Of a stretch of DNA of 64,000 nucleotides, positions 29,791 to 39,014 are shown piece after piece. Position 1 is the stretch's first letter; every line of letters begins with the position of its first letter. Origin of the DNA: Microvirga tunisiensis (GTDB lineage: Bacteria > Pseudomonadota > Alphaproteobacteria > Rhizobiales > Beijerinckiaceae); contig NZ_VOSK01000002.1 in NCBI RefSeq assembly GCF_009296175.1, positions 102,241-166,240 on the forward strand, read 5' to 3'. Below the pieces are notes generated by a model. That model had not been told where the DNA came from and ran no database searches. It saw only the letters and a list, made by a program, of their open reading frames with translations. The translations under genes and the position numbers were made by a program.

Positions 29791-30489
29791 TTAAACGTGG
29801 AGGTATCGGTCCTTGAGGCTGGTGTCGGTCATGAGCTCATCGCTCGTTCCCGTCCAGACCGAGCGGCCCTTCTCGATAATCACGTGACGGTCGGCGAAGC
29901 TCGCCAGTGCGCCGATGTTCTTGTCGATCACCAGGATCGACTGGCGCTCGCCCTTGAGGCGCTTGAGGCATGTCCAGATCTCGGCGCGGATCAACGGTGC
30001 CAGCCCTTCCGTGGCTTCATCGAGAATGAGCAGCTTCGGGTTGGTCATGAGCGCGCGGCCAATGGCCAGCATCTGCTGTTCGCCTCCGGAAAGTTGCGTG
30101 CCCAGATTGCTCCGGCGTTCCTTCAGGCGCGGGAACAGGTCGTAGACCGTATCGAGCGTCCAGCGCCGAGTGCCGGTTCTGGCCGAGGCCGTTGCAACGA
30201 GATTTTCCTCCACCGTCAGCGTGGGAAAAATCTGCCGGCCTTCCGGTACGAGGCCGATGCCGGTCTGTGCAATGCGATAGGGCGCAAGGCCGGTCACGGC
30301 CACGCCATCGAAGCGTACTTCGCCGCCACGGGGGCGGAGCAGCCCCATGATCGAGCGCACGGTCGTGGTCTTGCCCATGCCGTTGCGGCCGAGCAGCGTC
30401 ACCACTTCGCCGGCGTTAATCTCGAGCGAAATGTCGAAGAGGACCTGCGCTGCGCCATAGGATGCCTGGAGCTGTCGGACGGAGAGCAT
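29791..30489 (-). CDS. livF: Branched-chain-type ABC transporter ATP-binding protein (LivF family), aromatic island
   Basis: ATPase of 232 residues with Walker A GRNGMGKTT, signature LSGGEQQMLAIGRALM, Walker B LLILDEATEGLAPLI and the variant D-loop region SILVIDKNIGALASFADRH. The Glu-Ala-Thr in Walker B replaces the usual Glu-Pro-Thr, a variation seen in this family. The start overlaps the livG stop by one base. Together with LivG it powers the importer next to the anthranilate genes. Confidence 0.92.
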   Translation of the reverse strand: MLSVRQLQASYGAAQVLFDISLEINAGEVVTLLGRNGMGKTTTVRSIMGLLRPRGGEVRFDGVAVTGLAPYRIAQTGIGLVPEGRQIFPTLTVEENLVATASARTGTRRWTLDTVYDLFPRLKERRSNLGTQLSGGEQQMLAIGRALMTNPKLLILDEATEGLAPLIRAEIWTCLKRLKGERQSILVIDKNIGALASFADRHVIIEKGRSVWTGTSDELMTDTSLKDRYLHV

Positions 30490-31244
30490 CAGACCATCTC
30501 CTCTTCGCCGAGATAGGCGGCGCGAACTTCCGGATTGGCCCTGATCCGTTCCGGCGTGTCGGTGGCGATTACGTGGCCATAGACGAGAACGGACACGCGA
30601 TCCGCAAGGGAGAAGACCGCATCCATATCGTGCTCGATCAGCACGATGGTCAGGCGGTCCTTCAGACGCCGCAGGGTCTCGACCACACGCTGCGATTCAT
30701 CGTGGCCGGTGCCCGCGAGCGGCTCGTCGAGAAGCAGCAGCTTCGGCTCAGTCGCAAGGCCGATGGCGAGTTCGAGCTGACGCTTCTCGCCGTGGGACAA
30801 CAGACCCGCCGGGATGTGGGCGCGAGCGGCGAGTCCGACCTGAGCGAGACAATCCATGGCAGGCTCGTTCAGGATCTTCTCCTGCGCGGCATTGCCGAAG
30901 AAGCGGAAGCTCGATCCCGAGCGCGCCTGAACCGCAAGCGCGACATTCGCCAGAGCGGAGAAGCCCGGAAGGATCGAGGTGATCTGGAAGGAGCGCGCGA
31001 GCCCGTGCCGGACCCGCTGCGGCATCGAGAGATGCGTGACGTCCCCGCCGCCGAACAGGACGGATCCGGAATCCGAGGCCAGGGTGCCGGAGATCTGGTG
31101 AATGAGGGTCGTCTTGCCCGCGCCGTTCGGGCCGATGATGGCGTGCAGTTCGCCGGGCTGGACGGAGAGGCTGACGTCGTCGGTGACGACGAGAGCGCCG
31201 TAAGTCTTCCGCAGGTTGCGAAGCTCGAGAAGAGGCTCAGCCAT
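30489..31244 (-). CDS. livG: Branched-chain-type ABC transporter ATP-binding protein (LivG family), aromatic island
   Basis: ATPase of 251 residues with Walker A GPNGAGKTT, a degenerate signature LLSHGEKRQLELAIGLA, Walker B LLLLDEPLAGTG and switch histidine in IVLIEHDMDAVFSLADR. The start lies inside the livM end (eight-base overlap), and its stop touches the livF start, which indicates a tight operon. Confidence 0.92.
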   Translation of the reverse strand: MAEPLLELRNLRKTYGALVVTDDVSLSVQPGELHAIIGPNGAGKTTLIHQISGTLASDSGSVLFGGGDVTHLSMPQRVRHGLARSFQITSILPGFSALANVALAVQARSGSSFRFFGNAAQEKILNEPAMDCLAQVGLAARAHIPAGLLSHGEKRQLELAIGLATEPKLLLLDEPLAGTGHDESQRVVETLRRLKDRLTIVLIEHDMDAVFSLADRVSVLVYGHVIATDTPERIRANPEVRAAYLGEEEMV

Positions 31245-32268
31245 GGCGAGGCCTCCGCAGCAGGCCCATGATCCCGCCTCTGACGAACAGAACGATCAGG
31301 ATGAGAAGGGGACCGAACACCATCTTCCAGTTCTCGGCGAGGTGCGCGCGCGTTGCCTCGTTCAGGAAGAAGCTCAAGCCATGCAGGATTTCCGGCAGGA
31401 ACTCCTCCAGCAGCAGAAAGGCGGCTGCACCGATGATGGCGCCATGCAGGGAGCCCAGCCCGCCGAGCACGACCATGAAGATCAGTTCGCCGGAACGCTG
31501 CCATGTCATGAAGGCCGGGCTCACGAATTCCGCCTGGTTGGCCAGCAGGCACCCGGCGAGCCCCGCCATCATGCCGCTGAGCACATAGGCCGCGAGCTGA
31601 AAGCGGAAGGGCTGAAACCCGATGGCTTCCATGCGAATGGCGTTTTCCCGGGTTCCGCGCAGGACACGCCCGAACCTGGATGCCACGACGGATCGGGAGA
31701 ACGCATAGGCTCCGAGAAGGCAGAGCAGGCAGACCCAATAGAAGGCGAAATCATTCTCCAGAACGCTGGAGCCGGCAAGGAGACTGCGCGACGACAGGGT
31801 CATGCCGTCGTCGCCGCCATAAGCTGCAAGCGACGTCGCAAGGAAGTACAGCATCTGCCCGAAGGCTAGGGTGATCATGATGAAATACACGCCCTTGGTC
31901 CGCAGGGAGATCGCGCCTGTGACGAGAGCGAAGAGGGCGGACGCCGCGAGTGCGACGGGGATCTGCACGAGCACATCCTCGATGCCGTGGCTGGCAAGGA
32001 TGCCGACCGCATAGGCTCCAAGCCCGAGAAAGGCCGCGTGGCCGAAGCTGACAAGTGCTCCGTAACCAAGAATGAGGTCGAGTGCCATGGCGGCGATGCC
32101 GAAGATCATGACCCGCGTGAGGAGAGACAGGACGTAGCCCTCCGCGCCGGAGACCATGGCGAAGAGCGGTGCGGCCGCAAAGGAAGCGAAAAGGACGATG
32201 GGAATGATCTCGAACCGTGTGGTGAGCGACGGCATGGGAGCGGAGGGCGTTTCGGCGAGTTCGGTCAT
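31237..32268 (-). CDS. livM: Branched-chain-type ABC transporter permease (LivM family), aromatic island
   Basis: Integral membrane protein of 343 residues, with about eight to ten hydrophobic segments. The LivM signatures are MALDLILGYGALVSFGHAAFLGLGAYAVGIL and VVLGGLGSLHGAIIGAAAFLLLEE. It forms the channel with the LivH protein encoded just upstream (nine bases between the genes). Confidence 0.92.
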   Translation of the reverse strand: MTELAETPSAPMPSLTTRFEIIPIVLFASFAAAPLFAMVSGAEGYVLSLLTRVMIFGIAAMALDLILGYGALVSFGHAAFLGLGAYAVGILASHGIEDVLVQIPVALAASALFALVTGAISLRTKGVYFIMITLAFGQMLYFLATSLAAYGGDDGMTLSSRSLLAGSSVLENDFAFYWVCLLCLLGAYAFSRSVVASRFGRVLRGTRENAIRMEAIGFQPFRFQLAAYVLSGMMAGLAGCLLANQAEFVSPAFMTWQRSGELIFMVVLGGLGSLHGAIIGAAAFLLLEEFLPEILHGLSFFLNEATRAHLAENWKMVFGPLLILIVLFVRGGIMGLLRRPRHG

Positions 32269-32277
32269 GAACGGCCC

Positions 32278-33198
32278 CTAGCGTTTCACAGGAAACAGGC
32301 CGGAGGGGCGGAAGAACAGCACCGCAGCCATGAAGATATAGATCAGCATCGGCGCGATGGCCCGTCCGGTCTGGCTCGCTGCCGCGGGATCGAGAACGAG
32401 GCGCAGCAGGTTCGGAGCGAAGGTGCGCCCCACCGTATCCACCAGTCCGATCAGGAGGGCCGCGAGAAACGCGCCGCGGATCGACCCGATGCCGCCGATC
32501 ACGATGACCACGAAAGCGAGGATCAGGATGTTATCGCCCATGCCCGGCTCGACCGAGAGAATTGGGGCGACCATCGCACCGGCGAAGCCTGCGAGCATGG
32601 CGCCGAAGCCGAACACGATCATGAACAGCCTCTGGATGTTGACGCCGAGTGCCGACACCATGGAGGCATTGCTGGCTCCCGCGCGCACCAACATGCCGAC
32701 GCGCGTGTGGTTGACGAGAACATAGAGCAGGGCGGCCACCACGAGCCCTGCCGCGATGATCGCAAGGCGATAGACGGGATAGAGCAGGCCGTTCGCGATC
32801 TCCACGGATCCTGAGAGCAGTTCGGGAACGGGAACGCTCAAGGGAGCCGCGCCCCAGACGAACTTCACGCCCTGGTTCAGGAACAGGATCACGCCGAACG
32901 TAGCGAGCACCTGATCGAGGTGATCGCGGTCATAGAGATGTCTGAAGACCAGCACTTCGAGCAGAAGGCCGAAGACCAGCGCCGAGGGCAGGGCGAGGAG
33001 GAGCGCCCAGCCGAAGCTTCTGGTCCACGTGCTGAATGCCGCCACGAGATAGGCGCCGACCATGTACTGAACGCCGTGAGCGAGATTGATGAAGTCCATC
33101 ACCCCGAACACCAGGGTCAGCCCGGCGGCGATGAGAAAAAGGATGAGGCCGAATTGAAGGCCGTTCAGAGCCTGGACGAAGAGGAGTGTTGCGTTCAT
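32278..33198 (-). CDS. livH: Branched-chain-type ABC transporter permease (LivH family), aromatic island
   Basis: Integral membrane protein of 306 residues. LivH signatures are AAGLTLVFGVMDFINLAHGVQYMVGAYL and FVVIVIGGIGSIRGAFLAALLIGLVDT. The start MNATLLF at 33198 is preferred over upstream start codons, whose extra 27 residues are arginine-rich and unlike the family. It is separated from the binding-protein gene by a strong stem-loop. Confidence 0.92.
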   Translation of the reverse strand: MNATLLFVQALNGLQFGLILFLIAAGLTLVFGVMDFINLAHGVQYMVGAYLVAAFSTWTRSFGWALLLALPSALVFGLLLEVLVFRHLYDRDHLDQVLATFGVILFLNQGVKFVWGAAPLSVPVPELLSGSVEIANGLLYPVYRLAIIAAGLVVAALLYVLVNHTRVGMLVRAGASNASMVSALGVNIQRLFMIVFGFGAMLAGFAGAMVAPILSVEPGMGDNILILAFVVIVIGGIGSIRGAFLAALLIGLVDTVGRTFAPNLLRLVLDPAAASQTGRAIAPMLIYIFMAAVLFFRPSGLFPVKR

Positions 33199-33286
33199 CG
33201 GCACGTCACTGGCAGCAGGCCTGCATCGATCGAGCCTCCGCTCGGGCGCTCCCATGCGAAAGCGCCATGATGATGTCATAGATGCG

Positions 33287-33317
33287 GATCGATCTGCCCT
33301 TGCGGGGCAGATCGATC
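33287..33317 (-). promoter_or_regulatory. Intercistronic stem-loop between binding-protein gene and livH
   Basis: A perfect 13-bp stem (GATCGATCTGCCC and GGGCAGATCGATC) with a five-base loop lies 16 bases after the binding-protein stop. There is no T-tract, so it is more likely a 3' stabiliser or partial terminator that keeps binding protein in excess of permease. Confidence 0.7.
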
Positions 33318-33333
33318 GGATGTGCAGAGCGCC

Positions 33334-34512
33334 TCAGTTCGTGGCGGTGCATTCCTTGGCATAGGCATCCGTGTAATCGTCGAACACCTTCTCGACGATT
33401 TCCGTCTCCAGCTTGCCGTCAGGACGCTTGGCGGCCTTCACCAGATAGAAGTCCTGGACCGGGAAGCCGTTGGCGCCGAACTTGAAATCGCCGCGAAGCG
33501 ACTTGAACTCCGCCTTCTTGATGGCGGCGCGCAGGGCTTCCTTGTCGTCAGTCTTGCCGCCGGTCGCCTTGAGGGCCGCGTCGATCAGCAGAGCCGCATC
33601 GTAGGAATGCATGGCGTAGGAGGCAGGCACGGTGTTGTAGGCGGCCTCAAAGGCTGCGACGAACTTCTTGTTCTCCGGAGTATTCATGTTCGGAGCCCAG
33701 TTCGAGCCGCTCAGCATGCCGATGGCGGCATCCTGCTGCGCGGGCAGGTTCGTCTCGTCCACGGTGAAGGCGGAGAGGAACGGAATACGGTCGGCGAGCC
33801 CCGCGGCGCGGTACTGCTTGACCAGGTTCACGCCCATGCCGCCGGGCATGAAGGTGAAGATCGCATCCGGCTGCATCGAAGCGATCTTGGCAAGCTCGGA
33901 CTGGAAATCGAGGGTATTGAGGGGCGTGTACGATTCCTCGACGATTTCGCCCTTGTAGTGGCGCTTGAACCCGGCGAGCGCATCCTTGCCGGCCTGATAG
34001 TTCGGCGCGAGCAGATAGACCTTCTTGTAGCCGCGGTCCTGCGCCACCTTGCCGAGAACCTCATGGTTCTGGTCGTTCTGGTAGGAAGTCGCGAAGAAAT
34101 ACGGGCTGCAGCTCTTGCCGGCGAGGTTCGAAGGACCGGCGTTCACGCTGATGTAGAAGGTCTTGGCATCGACGATGGGCTTTTGGGTGGCGACCGCCAC
34201 GTTCGAGAAGATCGGGCCGACGACGAAATCGACCTTGTCCCGCTCCAGAAGGCCCTTCACCTTCGTCACCGCCACGTCCGGCTTCAACTCGTCGTCGACG
34301 ACGATCACCTCGACATCGCGCCCGCCGAGCTTGCCGCCGAGATCTTTTACCGCAAGCTGAAAGCCGTCCCGTGCGTGCTGGCCGAGCACGGCGGACGGGC
34401 CGGAGAGGGTCAGCAGCAGGCCGACCTTCAGTTTTTCCTGCGCCATGGCCGGTGCCGCAGCTAGGCCGACGGCCGCTGCTAGGCCAAGAGTTTTGATCGT
34501 CACGTTCATCAT
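33334..34512 (-). CDS. Periplasmic binding protein of the aromatic-island ABC importer
   Basis: Type I (LivK/AmiC-like) binding protein of 392 residues with signal peptide MMNVTIKTLGLAAAVGLAAAPAMAQ. The mature part begins EKLKVGLLLTLSGPSAVLGQHARDGFQLAV, and the hinge region has FFATSYQNDQNHEVLGKVAQDRGYKKVYLLAPNYQAGKDALAGF. Binding proteins of this subgroup in other alphaproteobacteria serve aromatic acids as well as amino acids. The gene is divergent from the 2-aminobenzoate-CoA ligase gene and shares its operator region, so anthranilate or a tryptophan breakdown product is the likeliest ligand; this is inference. Confidence 0.88.
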   Translation of the reverse strand: MMNVTIKTLGLAAAVGLAAAPAMAQEKLKVGLLLTLSGPSAVLGQHARDGFQLAVKDLGGKLGGRDVEVIVVDDELKPDVAVTKVKGLLERDKVDFVVGPIFSNVAVATQKPIVDAKTFYISVNAGPSNLAGKSCSPYFFATSYQNDQNHEVLGKVAQDRGYKKVYLLAPNYQAGKDALAGFKRHYKGEIVEESYTPLNTLDFQSELAKIASMQPDAIFTFMPGGMGVNLVKQYRAAGLADRIPFLSAFTVDETNLPAQQDAAIGMLSGSNWAPNMNTPENKKFVAAFEAAYNTVPASYAMHSYDAALLIDAALKATGGKTDDKEALRAAIKKAEFKSLRGDFKFGANGFPVQDFYLVKAAKRPDGKLETEIVEKVFDDYTDAYAKECTATN

Positions 34513-34700
34513 AGTCTCCCGAGTGGCTGTTCCCTGCGCACATTTGCTGTGCTGCGTGATTGTTCCCGGCGGGACGGTAAGACGCCTCGACGGACAGGTC
34601 GGCGATACTCTGCCGCAAAACTTTTCTGCCGAATACTCCCTTTATCGGAGCTTTCCTCCCGGCGTCCCCAACCTTTGCCCAAACTTTGGGATTGCCAAGG

Positions 34701-34722
34701 ATTATTTTAAGATTAAAATATT
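34701..34722. promoter_or_regulatory. Candidate MarR operator, copy 1 (divergent transporter/ligase promoters)
   Basis: A 22-base AT-rich palindrome with left half ATTATTTTAAG; the core ATTTTAA-GA-TTAAAAT is symmetric. It matches the second copy at 36610-36631 in 20 of 22 positions. It sits almost exactly midway in the 395-base region (34513-34907) between the divergent binding-protein and ligase genes, where one bound dimer could control both. Nothing else of note was seen in that region. The regulator is probably the MarR protein at 39785-40294. Confidence 0.75.
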
Positions 34723-34907
34723 TTTCAGGTTCTTCAAGCGGATTGTTTCGCAGAGGAAGGCAGGCGAAATGACGAGCGCGTGATTGGCGGCGGGTAGGCA
34801 GGAAACCGGGGCTCGCTATCGCATGCGGCCTTCGCGTAGGCCCCACCCGACCGGCCAGACTCATAGCGCTTTGTTCTTGCGCCGCACAAAAAGCAGAGGA
34901 GCGGACG

Positions 34908-36557
34908 ATGGCGGACACGGCGCATGTGGATACCTTCGCGAGGGACAATCTTCCGCCTCAGGATCAATGGCCAGAGTTACGGTTCACTCGTCCCGAGCTC
35001 CAATATCCCGAGCGGCTCAACTGCGCCGTGGCCTTTCTCGATCGGTGGGTCGATGCGGGGCGGGGCAAGGAGCCCTGCATCATCAGCCCGACCGAGACGC
35101 TCACCTATCAGGGTCTTCAGGAGCGGGTGAACCGCATCTGCAACGTGCTGGTCCACAAGCTCGGTTTCGTGCCGGGCCACCGCGTTCTGCTGCGCTCGGC
35201 CAACAATCCCATGATGGTCGCGGCCTATCTGGCGGTCCTGAAGGCCGGTGGCGTGGTCGTCGCCACCATGCCGCTGCTGCGCGCCAAGGAGATTGCCTAT
35301 CCGCTGAAGAAAGCGAAGATCACGATCGCCTTCTGCGATCATCGCCTTGCGGAGGAGTTGAAGCGCGCCAAGGCGATGGCACCGGATCTACAGCATGTGG
35401 TGTATTGGGGATCGGGCAATCCCGACAGCCTCGAGGCGCTGATCGCCGAGGCCTCGCCGGAATTCGATGCGGTCGATACCGCGGCGGACGATGTCTGCCT
35501 GATCGGCTTCACCTCCGGCACGACAGGCGAGCCGAAGGGCACCATGCATTTCCATCGCGACATGCTGGCGATCTGCGACGGCTACGCCCGAAACGTGCTG
35601 CGGCCCGAGCCGAGTGACCGCTTTATCGGCTCACCGCCGCTCGCCTTCACCTTCGGGCTCGGCGGAATCGTGCTGTTTCCGATGCGCGTCGGCGCTTCGA
35701 CCGTGCTGCTGGAGAAGGCAGGACCGGACGATCTTTTGCCTGCCATCATGCAGTACAAGGCCACCATCTGCTTCACGGCGCCGACCGCCTATCGCGCGAT
35801 GCTGGCGAAGCTCGAAGGCTACGACATCTCCAGTTTGCGCAAATGCGTCTCGGCCGGCGAGCCTCTTCCGAAGGGCACGTTCGAGGCCTGGAAGGACGCA
35901 ACGAATATCCGGCTCATGGATGGAATCGGCGCAACCGAAATGCTGCACATCTTCATCGCCGCAACCGAGGACGAGATCCGCCCCGGCGCGACGGGCAAGC
36001 CCGTTCCGGGCTACGAGGCGAAGGTCGTCGACGACGAGGGGCGCGACCTCCCGCCCGGCAGTATCGGCCGCCTGGCCGTGCGCGGACCGACCGGATGCCG
36101 CTATCTCGCGGACGAGCGACAGCGCAAGTACGTGCAGAATGGCTGGAACATCACGGGCGACACCTACCTCATGGATCAGGACGGGTACTTCTGGTACCAG
36201 GCCCGCTCCGACGACATGATCATTTCTGCGGGCTACAACATCGCAGGTCCGGAGGTCGAAGCCGCGCTCCTCACGCATCCGGCCGTTGCCGAATGCGGCG
36301 TGGTGGGGGCCCCGGACGATGGGCGCGGAACGGTGGTCAAGGCCTATGTTGTCCTGCATCCCGGCCACATTCCAGACGCAGAGCTGACGAAAGTGCTCCA
36401 GGATCACGTCAAGGCCGAGATCGCTCCGTACAAGTATCCGCGCCTCATTGAGTTCGTGGAGGCCCTCCCGCGCACCCAGACCGGCAAGCTGCAGCGCTTC
36501 GCGCTGCGCCAGATCGCCCAGGAAGCCGAGAGCCACCAGGAGGCGATGAGCGCCTGA
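34908..36557 (+). CDS. 2-aminobenzoate (anthranilate)-CoA ligase
   Basis: Adenylate-forming enzyme of 549 residues of the benzoate-CoA ligase group. It would activate anthranilate with ATP and CoA in the cytosol. The phosphate-binding loop is FTSGTTGEPKGTMHFH. Later motifs are DGIGATEMLHIFI, TGDTYLMDQDGYFWYQARSDDMIISAGYNIAG and the C-terminal catalytic lysine in PRTQTGKLQRFALRQ. A GAGGAG ribosome site precedes the ATG. The substrate is assigned from the adjacent 2-aminobenzoyl-CoA monooxygenase gene; benzoate or salicylate ligases have the same folds and motifs, so sequence alone does not settle it. Confidence 0.85.
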   Translation: MADTAHVDTFARDNLPPQDQWPELRFTRPELQYPERLNCAVAFLDRWVDAGRGKEPCIISPTETLTYQGLQERVNRICNVLVHKLGFVPGHRVLLRSANNPMMVAAYLAVLKAGGVVVATMPLLRAKEIAYPLKKAKITIAFCDHRLAEELKRAKAMAPDLQHVVYWGSGNPDSLEALIAEASPEFDAVDTAADDVCLIGFTSGTTGEPKGTMHFHRDMLAICDGYARNVLRPEPSDRFIGSPPLAFTFGLGGIVLFPMRVGASTVLLEKAGPDDLLPAIMQYKATICFTAPTAYRAMLAKLEGYDISSLRKCVSAGEPLPKGTFEAWKDATNIRLMDGIGATEMLHIFIAATEDEIRPGATGKPVPGYEAKVVDDEGRDLPPGSIGRLAVRGPTGCRYLADERQRKYVQNGWNITGDTYLMDQDGYFWYQARSDDMIISAGYNIAGPEVEAALLTHPAVAECGVVGAPDDGRGTVVKAYVVLHPGHIPDAELTKVLQDHVKAEIAPYKYPRLIEFVEALPRTQTGKLQRFALRQIAQEAESHQEAMSA

Positions 36558-36609
36558 CAGCTTGCGATAAGGTTTCGGCAGAGGATCGACTTGTACTGGT
36601 TGATCCAAA

Positions 36610-36631
36610 ATTATTTTAAGCTTAAAATAAT
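36610..36631. promoter_or_regulatory. Candidate MarR operator, copy 2 (before the monooxygenase gene)
   Basis: A perfect 22-base palindrome; each half reads ATTATTTTAAG. It is centred about 40 bases before the monooxygenase start, inside the 101-base gap after the ligase gene. Its near identity to copy 1 makes a shared regulator likely and implies an internal promoter for the monooxygenase operon. Confidence 0.8.
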
Positions 36632-36658
36632 AAACGTACTTTCTCGGGTGGGAATCTC

Positions 36659-39013
36659 ATGAAGACGGCGATCATCGGCGGCGGCCCGGCTGGGCTTTAT
36701 TTCGCGATCCTGCTGAAGAAGCTTCGGCCGGAATCCGATATCACGGTCTATGAGCGCAATCGCGCCGACGAGACATTCGGTTTCGGGGTCGTGTTCTCCG
36801 ATGCGACCCTCGACAATTTCGAGAAATACGATCTGCCGAGCTACCAGCGGATCATCAGGGAATTCGCCTACTGGGACGACATCGCAATCCATTTTCGAGG
36901 AAGCGAGCATCGGATCGGCGGCAACGGCTTCTGCGGCTGCTCGCGCCGCGCGTTGCTCCTCATCCTCCAGGACCGCGCGGAGGAACTCGGCGTCAGGCTG
37001 CGTTACGAAATCGACGTGGATGATGAGAGCCTGTTCGCGGATGCGGATCTCGTGGTCGTGGCCGACGGCATCAACAGCCGCTTCCGGGAGCGCTATGCGG
37101 ATTACTTCCAGCCGGAGGTGGATTTGCGGCCCAACAAGTTCACCTGGATGGGCTCCACCAAGCCGCTCGATGCGTTCACCTTCATCTTCCAGGAGACGGA
37201 GTGGGGGCCCTTCATCGCCCATGCCTACCAGTATGAGGCGAACCGCTCGACCTGGGTCTTCGAGACCGATCCGGAGACCTTCGAGAGGGCAGGGTTGAAG
37301 GACAAGAGCGAGGCCGAGTCGGCGGCGCTCATGGAACAGATCTTCGGCTGGTTCCTCGGCGGCCACCGCATCCTCACCAACCGCTCGATCTGGCGCAATT
37401 TCCCGATGATCCGCAGCAAGCGGTGGGTCATGGGCAACAAGGTGTTGCTGGGCGACGCCAAGGCCTCGGCGCATTTCTCCATCGGTTCCGGCACGAAGCT
37501 CGCCATGGAGGATGCGATCGCGCTCTTTGACGCCTTCCGCCACGATCCGAGCGTCGCGGGTGCGTTGTCTCTCTATGAGACCGGGCGGCGCGAGGAGGTC
37601 GAGAAGACGCAGCATGCGGCCGACGTGTCGCTGGTCTGGTTCGAGCATGTGGCGCGCTTCTGGGATTTCGATCCGGTGCAGTTCGCCTTCGGCGTCATGA
37701 CCCGCGCCAAGGCGATCACCTACGACAACCTGCGCCTGCGCGCCCCCGACTTCGTGGCGGCCGTCGACAGGACTTTTGCGAGCCAAGTACGCAAGCAGGG
37801 TTTCGACGTCTCGGTGGAGAATCCGAGCGCACCCATGTTCCAGCCCTTCCGTCTGCGGGAGATGGTTGTTGCGAACCGAGTCGTGGTGTCGCCGATGGAC
37901 ATGTATTCGGCGAAGGATGGAGTGCCGGGTGATTTCCATCTCGTCCATTACGGCGCACGCGCGACAGGCGGTGCAGGGCTGGTCTTCACGGAAATGACCT
38001 GTGTGTCGCCGGAGGCCCGCATCACGCTCGGTTGCACGGGCCTGTGGAACGACGAGCAGGAAGCCGCCTGGAAGCGGATCGTCGATTTCATCCATGCCAA
38101 TTCGGGAGCGAAGTTCTGCCTTCAGCTCGGACATTCCGGACGCAAGGGCGCCACCAAGCTCATGTGGGACGGCATGGACCGGCCGCTGGAGGAGGGAGCG
38201 TGGGACATCTGTTCCGCATCCCCAATTCCCTATTTCCCGGACAGCCAGGTGCCGCGCGAAGCGAGCCGCGCCGACATGGATCTCATCAGGGCGCAGTTCG
38301 TCGACGCAGCAAAGCGTGGCGAGCGGGCCGGGTTCGACATGCTGGAACTGCATTGCGCCCACGGCTACCTGATAGCGAGCTTCCTGTCGCCGCTCACCAA
38401 CCGCCGTACGGATGAATATGGCGGCTCTCTCGAGAACCGGCTGCGGTTTCCGCTGGAGGTCTTCGACGCCATGCGCGAGGTCTGGCCCGCGCACAAGCCC
38501 ATGTCCGTGCGCATCTCCGCCACCGACTGGGCCGAGGGCGGCGTAACGGGCGACGATGCGGTCGAAATCGCGCGTGCCTTCGCCGAGCACGGCGTCGACC
38601 TCGTCGATGTCTCGACGGGTCAGACGGTGCGCGAGGCGCGGCCGATCTACGGGCGCATGTTCCAGACACCCTTTTCCGATCAGGTGCGCAACGAAGCGCA
38701 GGTCGCGACCATGTGCGTCGGCAACATCACGGCGGCCGATCAGGTGAACACGATCCTCGCTGCGGGCCGGGCGGATCTCGTCGCGCTTGGGCGGCCGCAT
38801 CTGGTCGATCCGTTCTTCACCATGAAGGCGGCCGCCTGGTACGGCGCGAAGGACGTTCACTGCCCGCCGCAATATCTGGCCGGCAAGGACCAGATATTCC
38901 GCAACTCCGTGCGCGACCGGCAGGATCTCGAAGAACTCAAGGTGAAGGCGAAGCCCAAGACCCGGGCCGAGTTGAAGTTGGAGGCTAGCGAGAAGCCTCT
39001 CGCGGCGGAATGA
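36659..39013 (+). CDS. 2-aminobenzoyl-CoA monooxygenase/reductase (salicylyl-CoA 5-hydroxylase-type fusion)
   Basis: A 784-residue fusion of two flavoproteins. Residues 1 to about 390 are a class A FAD monooxygenase ([60 protein letters not shown]). From about residue 400 it is an Old Yellow Enzyme-type FMN reductase ([69 protein letters not shown]). The Azoarcus evansii homologue hydroxylates 2-aminobenzoyl-CoA at C5 and then reduces the ring, removing aromaticity in one protein. A salicylyl-CoA substrate is the main alternative. GGGTGGGA precedes the ATG, and copy 2 of the palindrome lies just upstream. Confidence 0.88.
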   Translation: MKTAIIGGGPAGLYFAILLKKLRPESDITVYERNRADETFGFGVVFSDATLDNFEKYDLPSYQRIIREFAYWDDIAIHFRGSEHRIGGNGFCGCSRRALLLILQDRAEELGVRLRYEIDVDDESLFADADLVVVADGINSRFRERYADYFQPEVDLRPNKFTWMGSTKPLDAFTFIFQETEWGPFIAHAYQYEANRSTWVFETDPETFERAGLKDKSEAESAALMEQIFGWFLGGHRILTNRSIWRNFPMIRSKRWVMGNKVLLGDAKASAHFSIGSGTKLAMEDAIALFDAFRHDPSVAGALSLYETGRREEVEKTQHAADVSLVWFEHVARFWDFDPVQFAFGVMTRAKAITYDNLRLRAPDFVAAVDRTFASQVRKQGFDVSVENPSAPMFQPFRLREMVVANRVVVSPMDMYSAKDGVPGDFHLVHYGARATGGAGLVFTEMTCVSPEARITLGCTGLWNDEQEAAWKRIVDFIHANSGAKFCLQLGHSGRKGATKLMWDGMDRPLEEGAWDICSASPIPYFPDSQVPREASRADMDLIRAQFVDAAKRGERAGFDMLELHCAHGYLIASFLSPLTNRRTDEYGGSLENRLRFPLEVFDAMREVWPAHKPMSVRISATDWAEGGVTGDDAVEIARAFAEHGVDLVDVSTGQTVREARPIYGRMFQTPFSDQVRNEAQVATMCVGNITAADQVNTILAAGRADLVALGRPHLVDPFFTMKAAAWYGAKDVHCPPQYLAGKDQIFRNSVRDRQDLEELKVKAKPKTRAELKLEASEKPLAAE

Positions 39014-39014
39014 C

